Origin: Candidatus Omnitrophota bacterium
Lineage (GTDB): Bacteria > Omnitrophota > Koll11 > Aquiviventales > Aquiviventaceae
DNA length: 18,606 nucleotides
NCBI GenBank assembly: GCA_023247285.1
Contig: JAHFGU010000013.1
Span: 1 to 18,606, forward strand
Reading direction: 5' to 3'
Shown here piece after piece: positions 15,105-18,606 of the stretch. Each line of letters starts with the position of its first letter. Position 1 is the first letter of the stretch. The notes below the pieces were generated by a model. It made no database searches. It worked only from the letters and a program-made list of their open reading frames with translations, and was not told where the DNA came from. Made by a program: the position numbers and the translations under genes.

Positions 15105-15719
15105 CTACCCGCCGACGGGAAGCCCGATGCCCATCACGATCAGGCTCAGCGCGATGACGGCCATGATCACGCGATAGAGCCGATCGGTGCAACATCCGCG
15201 CCCGCGCGCCACCGACCAAGCCACCAGCCAGCACCATCCGAGATCTGCCGCGGCATGCCCGGCGGCGACAGCCAGGATTCCCTGCGCCCCTGCCAGGGCG
15301 CCGCGCAACAACACCGAGGCGCCGATGGTCGCCCACCATAAGAGGAAGCCCGGGCTCACCAGGCTGAAGAACGCCCCGCCGGCCACCGGGCCCCAGCGGA
15401 AGAGCACATCGGCGCGCCGGCTCAGCGACAGGCGCGGCACGCGGAGCAGGATCATGCCGCCCATGACGATCAACGCGACGCGGCCGACGCCCAGCGCCGC
15501 CGTGCGCACGGCCGTTGAGCCGAGCAGATCGCGCAGGCCCAGCACGACGAGCGCGACGAAGCCGGCTTCCAGGAGGAGATGGCCCAGCGCGATCTTGATC
15601 CCGGCGGACTGGCCGCTGCGGAACGCCTCGGACACGGTATAGAGGAAGAGCGGGCCGGGGATCATCGCCCCGGAGAGGCCGGTGCTCAGCCCGACGGTAA
15701 ACAGGATGAGCGGCTCCAT
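15105..15719 (-). CDS. LysE/RhtB-family exporter
   Basis: A 204-residue integral membrane protein with about six hydrophobic segments. Near the N-terminus, LSGAMIPGPLFLYTVSEAFRS (16-36) contains the family's PGP motif, followed by the GIKIALGH segment typical of LysE translocators. FFSLVSPGFLLWWATIG (about 116-132) is the second half-repeat with the family's NP/SP-G pattern. Members export amino acids or related small molecules across the inner membrane; substrate cannot be told. GGAG lies 7 bases before the ATG at 15719, and the upstream peptidase stop codon falls inside this ribosome binding site, so the two genes are probably co-translated. It is the last gene of the unit that begins with the histidine kinase. 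Confidence 0.88.
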   Translation of the reverse strand: MEPLILFTVGLSTGLSGAMIPGPLFLYTVSEAFRSGQSAGIKIALGHLLLEAGFVALVVLGLRDLLGSTAVRTAALGVGRVALIVMGGMILLRVPRLSLSRRADVLFRWGPVAGGAFFSLVSPGFLLWWATIGASVLLRGALAGAQGILAVAAGHAAADLGWCWLVAWSVARGRGCCTDRLYRVIMAVIALSLIVMGIGLPVGG

Positions 15720-15728
15720 GGCGGGCTC

Positions 15729-16892
15729 CTACTCGAAGACGCCGTGATCCGCGCGCGCCCACCGCGAGGGCGCAAACGCCAGATCGTAGGCCGGCTCGAC
15801 TCCGGCGCCGGTGGAGAGCTGCGCCAGAAACGCGACAAACGGCTTCATGCCGAAGCGCCGGATGAGCTCATCCACCGCCAGATGCGCCTCGAGATAGGCG
15901 CGGGCGACGTCTTCGCGGCCCGTGGGCTGCTCAAAATGCCGGTCGAGCCATTTGAGCGGGATCCACTGCGTGCGCGCCTGGATGCCCTGCTCGAGGCGCG
16001 CGATCTCCGGCGGCAGACTCCGCTCGCGCTCCTGCCGCTGCGCATACCCCTCGTGCACCCATGTGGGCAGCGGGCCGGGATAGGCGTGCTGGAGGAAGGC
16101 GTGCGCCAGCTCATGCGCGGCCATGTCCGCGACATCCGCCTGGCTCAGCTCTTCCAGGCGCAGCCGGATGCGGCCGTCGTAAAATCCCAGCGCCCAGTCG
16201 CGCTGGTAATAGGTCCGGCGCAGATCGCGGTCGGTATAGATGATGACGGTCAGCCGCGACGGGCTAGTCCCGAGCTCTTCAGCGAGCCGCGCGTACGCGG
16301 TTTCCAGCACGCGCTCCAGCATGGACACGTCCGCTTCATTCGCCTGCTGGAACCGGATGTCGAAGTGCGCCGTCTGGCGCGCCGCGTAGCCGCGCTCGAT
16401 GAGCTGGTCCCGCTGCGCTTGCGTGATGCGCGTCGCGACCGCCTGCCACACGGGGTCCGGCACCTTCCCGTGGGCCAGCCGCCACGCTTGGACCGCCTCC
16501 TCCATCCGGCTGCGCCTCAGGTACAGCAGGTCGCCGAGATGCACGAGGGCCATGCCGTTGGCGGGATCGAGCTGGGCGGCATCGCGCAGCGCGGCGATCG
16601 CCTCATCGACGCGCCCCCGCCCGTCAAGCCGCCCTGCCCAGTCGGTGAGGATGCCGGAGAGGTTGGTGCGGGCCGTGGCATCGTTCGGGTTGAGCGCCAG
16701 CGCTTGGCGGAGCAGGCGCACCCCTTCTTCAAATCGGCCGGCCTGCGCTTCGGCAACAGCTTGGTTATTGAGGTCGGTCGCTTGGGCCGGCGCGCCGGAA
16801 GCTGCGGGGTCGTCGGATGCTGCGAGGCGCGGCAGGAGCGCGCACGCGAGGATGAGCGCGGGAACCGCGGCACGAACCGGCGCAGCAGGCAT
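15729..16892 (-). CDS. Exported TPR protein with peptidase MA-like (HExxH) metallopeptidase domain
   Basis: 387 residues. A signal peptide lies at about 1-25 (VPALILACALLPRLAAS). Residues 40-140 hold two to three TPR units (LNNQAVAEAQAGRFEEGVRLL; GRVDEAIAAL). The peptidase domain runs from about 172 to 360. It has HELAH at 260-264, two zinc-binding histidines and the catalytic Glu261, and WVHEGYAQ at 278-285, in which Glu281 is the likely third zinc ligand as in gluzincins of the Peptidase_MA group. AHFDIRFQQA and LTVIIYTDRDLRRTY are typical strands of the same family. All catalytic residues are present, so it is probably active in the periplasm or outside. It starts 15 bases after the histidine kinase stop with no clear ribosome binding site. 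Substrate unknown. Confidence 0.87.
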   Translation of the reverse strand: MPAAPVRAAVPALILACALLPRLAASDDPAASGAPAQATDLNNQAVAEAQAGRFEEGVRLLRQALALNPNDATARTNLSGILTDWAGRLDGRGRVDEAIAALRDAAQLDPANGMALVHLGDLLYLRRSRMEEAVQAWRLAHGKVPDPVWQAVATRITQAQRDQLIERGYAARQTAHFDIRFQQANEADVSMLERVLETAYARLAEELGTSPSRLTVIIYTDRDLRRTYYQRDWALGFYDGRIRLRLEELSQADVADMAAHELAHAFLQHAYPGPLPTWVHEGYAQRQERERSLPPEIARLEQGIQARTQWIPLKWLDRHFEQPTGREDVARAYLEAHLAVDELIRRFGMKPFVAFLAQLSTGAGVEPAYDLAFAPSRWARADHGVFE

Positions 16893-16907
16893 GCGCGCAG
16901 GCGCGCG

Positions 16908-18446
16908 TCAGCCCGGCGAGGCCGGCGATGCGCTGGGGGGAGGCTCCAAGGGGAGCGTGAAGGTGAACCGGGCGCCGCGCTCCAGCTCGCTCTCGGCCCA
17001 GATGCGGCCGTGATGGAGCTCGACGATTTCCTTCGCGATGACCAGCCCTAAGCCGGTGCCGCTGATGTCGGTATGGGTGCGCTCCCCCACCTGCTGGAAC
17101 TTGTTGAACAGCTTCGGCAGGTCCTCCTTCGCGATGCCCGTGCCGGTATCCGACACGCTCACCTCGATCATCAGGTGGGTCTGATTCAGCCGCGCCTCGA
17201 TGGTGATCCGGCCGCGCTTCGGCGTGAACTTCACCGCGTTGCCGATGAGGTTGGTCAGGACCTGCGTGATGCGGGTCTGATCAAACGCGACCTGGGGCAG
17301 GTTCGGGGGCACGTCCACGGCCAGGGTGAGCTCCTTGCTCTGCGCCCACGGGGTCAAGGATTCGCAGACCTGCTTGATGACGTCCACCACGGACCCCGGC
17401 GCGCGGCGCAGCTCCATCTTGTTCGCTTCCAGCTTCGAGAGATCCAGCAGGTCGTTGATGAGCGTCCCGAGCTGCTGCAGGTTTCGCTCCACGATCTGGC
17501 CGAATTGCAGCTGCTCCTCGGTCATCGGCCCGGCCACCTGGTCGGTCAGGATGGAGAGGGCGTGCCGCATCGCGAGGATCGGCGTGCGCAGCTCATGGCT
17601 CACCTTGGACACGAACTCGGATTTGAGCTGCTCGATCTCGCGCTGCTTGGTCACGTCGCTGAGGACCGCGACCATGCCGACCGCCTTGCCGTTTTCATCG
17701 GTGATCACGGCATTGCTCGCGCGCAGCACCTTCTTGGTGCTGTCGTCCGTGGCGCTGAGCACGATTTCGCGATCCTCGTCGGTGCCGCGGCTCAGCGAGA
17801 TCAGCTGCCCCTCTTTGAGGTCGTCCAGGAGCGGCTTGCCCACGCGCTCGTGCTGCTTCACCGCCAGCAGCTTCTCCGCAGCGGGGTTCATCATGACCAC
17901 GTCGCCTTTGTTGTTGATGACGACCAGGCCCTCGGCAAGGCTCTCCAGCACCGCGACGGTCTGCTTCTTCTCGGCCAGCGCCTCATTGAACTTGCGCTGG
18001 ACGATGACTTCCTTGCGCCGCCGCTCCTCGAGGAGCTGGCCGTAATGCTCGGTGAGCTCCCGTTTCACAGTGCCGACGCGCTCCTCGACGGTGCGCGAGA
18101 CGGCTGCGGAGACGGCGCGCGCGAGGCGCTCCCGCTGCTGGGAAGGCACCGGCAGCTGGTGCAGCTCGTCGAGCACGCGGGGCAAGCCGTCTTTCTCGCC
18201 GGGCTGCCCCTCGTCGTCCCCCTCGTCGAACTTGGCCTGTGTGCTGCGCTGCGAGAAATGATAGAGCAGGATCCCGATGACCAGCGCGACGAACACCGTC
18301 ACCGCAATAATGAGGAAGCGGGCGGTGCCCTCAGGCGCGTCGAGCGGCGCAGCCGCCCAGGCGCGGGGGGGCATCGCGCACAGCACAAGACCCACCAGCG
18401 CGCCGCACAGGCTTCGTTGGTTGCCGCAGAGTCTCCGCATGATCAT
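16908..18446 (-). CDS. PAS-domain sensor histidine kinase
   Basis: 512 residues from the ATG at 18446; ATG 18440 is two codons later. A first hydrophobic stretch at 14-32 ends AWAAA like a signal peptide. A membrane helix at 43-62 (RFLIIAVTVFVALVIGILL) is followed by a long cytoplasmic helical linker. The extracytoplasmic part is tiny, so sensing is probably cytoplasmic or membrane-borne. A PAS domain spans 162-270. HisKA contains the phospho-acceptor His284 in VSHELRTP. The ATPase domain shows the N-box NLIGNAVKFTP (399-409), G1 SDTGTGI (432-438), F-box LFNKF (446-450) and G2 GTGLGL (463-468), all intact. No response regulator is in view; one may lie beyond the right edge. GGAGG sits about 12 bases before the start. 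A frame reaching 18593 is open but not family-like. Confidence 0.94.
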   Translation of the reverse strand: MIMRRLCGNQRSLCGALVGLVLCAMPPRAWAAAPLDAPEGTARFLIIAVTVFVALVIGILLYHFSQRSTQAKFDEGDDEGQPGEKDGLPRVLDELHQLPVPSQQRERLARAVSAAVSRTVEERVGTVKRELTEHYGQLLEERRRKEVIVQRKFNEALAEKKQTVAVLESLAEGLVVINNKGDVVMMNPAAEKLLAVKQHERVGKPLLDDLKEGQLISLSRGTDEDREIVLSATDDSTKKVLRASNAVITDENGKAVGMVAVLSDVTKQREIEQLKSEFVSKVSHELRTPILAMRHALSILTDQVAGPMTEEQLQFGQIVERNLQQLGTLINDLLDLSKLEANKMELRRAPGSVVDVIKQVCESLTPWAQSKELTLAVDVPPNLPQVAFDQTRITQVLTNLIGNAVKFTPKRGRITIEARLNQTHLMIEVSVSDTGTGIAKEDLPKLFNKFQQVGERTHTDISGTGLGLVIAKEIVELHHGRIWAESELERGARFTFTLPLEPPPSASPASPG

Positions 18447-18467
18447 AACCCGCTCAGACCTCCGCTT

Positions 18468-18497
18468 AGTATGCCTGACAGGCTGCCCGACCCTCAA
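18468..18497 (-). promoter_or_regulatory. Possible promoter of the histidine kinase unit
   Basis: TTGAGG (18497-18492), an 18-base spacer and CATACT (18473-18468) match sigma-70 boxes at four of six positions each, just before the kinase ribosome binding site. The match is moderate and the predicted leader very short. Confidence 0.35.
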
Positions 18498-18569
18498 GGG
18501 CGCCGGGAGGCAGGGGTCTAGTCGCACAATCGTACCATAACCATCGGCGACCGGCATCCGCGCCGCGGG

Positions 18570-18598
18570 TTGACAGCGCGGCGATCGAGGCATACGAT
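18570..18598 (+). promoter_or_regulatory. Divergent plus-strand sigma-70-like promoter at the window edge
   Basis: TTGACA (18570-18575), a 17-base spacer and TACGAT (18593-18598) form a good promoter reading rightward out of the window. It implies a plus-strand gene beginning just beyond 18606, divergent from the histidine kinase. Confidence 0.6.
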
Positions 18599-18606
18599 AG
18601 GCGCCG

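Overview
This is a GC-rich, tightly packed stretch from a Gram-negative (diderm) bacterium. A secretin, several signal peptides and a periplasmic-type metallopeptidase support that. Every gene I can support lies on the minus strand, so transcription runs from right to left. The mix of ExeA/GspC/GspD-like genes, TPR proteins, a long coiled-coil lipoprotein-like protein and Y1-transposase fusions resembles uncultured lineages such as Omnitrophota, but that placement is only an impression; no marker gene is present.

Right block (18446 to 15105): a PAS-containing sensor histidine kinase, a secreted TPR plus HExxH peptidase, and a LysE-type exporter, in close succession. A strong plus-strand promoter at the extreme right edge points to a divergent gene just outside the window.

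Central block (promoter 15079-15051, genes 14866 to 2032): ten genes that may form one long operon. It starts with an ExeA-like AAA ATPase, a GspC-like inner-membrane protein and a GspD/PilQ-type secretin. Then come a membrane-anchored coiled-coil/TPR protein, a small secreted protein with a domain I call 'TIWE', and a large coiled-coil lipoprotein-like protein. These six look like an envelope-spanning apparatus, but no GspE-type motor, GspF or pseudopilin is in view. Four genes follow: a SAM methyltransferase, a GT2 polyprenyl-phosphate sugar synthase-like enzyme, a GT-C/TPR protein resembling TMTC O-mannosyltransferases, and a secreted Ig/cadherin-like repeat protein. The last three form a plausible dedicated protein O-glycosylation set.

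Left block (promoter 2017-1988, genes 1632 to beyond 1): a sigma-70-like promoter, a clear c-di-GMP-I (GEMM-I) riboswitch aptamer and an intrinsic terminator. The terminator is followed by two REP-like inverted repeats. The first gene encodes an HUH/Y1 REP-type transposase domain fused through a transmembrane helix to a second copy of the 'TIWE' domain. A second gene, coupled through an ATGA overlap, runs off the left edge and encodes an exported OB-like protein. A c-di-GMP-controlled, membrane-tethered transposase-derived protein sharing its extracytoplasmic domain with the secretin cluster is the most unusual thing here.
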